64,000 bases of DNA from Thalassotalea euphylliae (GTDB lineage Bacteria > Pseudomonadota > Gammaproteobacteria > Enterobacterales > Alteromonadaceae): positions 124,001-188,000 of the forward strand of contig NZ_QUOV01000001.1 in the NCBI RefSeq assembly GCF_003390395.1, in the 5' to 3' direction. This document shows positions 63,988 to 64,000 of the stretch, piece after piece (the stretch's first letter is position 1; each line of letters starts with the position of its first letter). The notes beneath the pieces are model-generated. The model saw nothing but the letters and a program-made list of their open reading frames with translations, ran no database searches and was not told the DNA's origin. Position numbers and translations under genes: made by a program.

Positions 63988-64000
63988 ATGGATGTTCAAT
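63988..64000 (+). CDS. Start of a further gene (cut by the window edge)
   Basis: An ATG at 63988 is preceded by AGGAG and opens a frame reading M-D-V-Q before the window ends. The ribosome site and position 158 bp after bioH suggest a real start. Only four codons are visible, so no product can be named. Confidence 0.4.

Noticed and set aside
1..64000. CRISPR arrays, tRNA or rRNA genes, insertion sequences and prophage genes
   Set aside because: No regularly spaced repeats, tRNA-like cloverleaf, rRNA sequence, transposase or phage structural gene was recognised on either strand.

Overview
The window looks like chromosomal DNA of a marine gammaproteobacterium of the Alteromonadales, probably near Colwellia/Thalassotalea. 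This is an inference from moderately AT-rich DNA, the LexA, CoxB, NfuA, ComF and BioH proteins, and the cox gene order. No database search was possible, so family names rest on recognised motifs and gene context.

Region 1 (1 to about 37.2 kb) is a large exopolysaccharide locus of the exosortase A (XrtA/EpsH) type. On the minus strand, from the left edge, lie an XrtA-associated ATPase (partial), an outer-membrane barrel protein, a tyrosine autokinase, a chain-length determinant and a Wza-like export lipoprotein. Diverging from them on the plus strand is the biosynthesis operon: initiating sugar-phosphate transferase, XrtA deacetylase, FemAB-like protein, TIGR03087-type glycosyltransferase, exosortase A fused to EpsI, a formyltransferase-deacetylase fusion, further glycosyltransferases, the XrtA amidotransferase, a CapK-like AMP-ligase, a 32-residue membrane microprotein and the XrtA-associated O-glycosylation ligase. 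More glycosyltransferases follow. A reversed block (24.9-28.1 kb) carries a sulfotransferase, a Wzx-like flippase and a TPR protein. Then comes a compact module: two glycosyltransferases, an asparagine-synthase-like protein without the glutaminase cysteine, a deacetylase, a DegT-like PLP enzyme, an acyltransferase-like protein, an acyl carrier protein and two XrtA-type alpha/beta hydrolases. No PEP-CTERM substrate protein is visible in the window.

Region 2 (37.2-45.7 kb) holds a 1084-residue membrane protein with two VanZ-like segments and a C-terminal beta-helix, a TviB/TviC-type pair for a UDP-N-acetylhexosamine-derived uronate, and a GtrA/GtrB/GT-C cassette typical of polysaccharide side-chain glycosylation.

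Region 3 (45.7-56.1 kb) is core genome. lexA has an SOS-like box and its own terminator. The aa3-type cytochrome c oxidase operon follows: coxB with two cytochrome c domains, coxA, ctaG, coxC, surf1, a CX3C membrane protein, ctaA, cyoE/ctaB and sco, with a small DUF2909-type gene on the opposite strand.

Region 4 (56.1-64 kb) has a secreted deacetylase, a MATE transporter, nfuA (with a strong IscR type 1-like operator), a large secreted M14 carboxypeptidase, comF/gntX and bioH, and the first codons of one more gene at the right edge.
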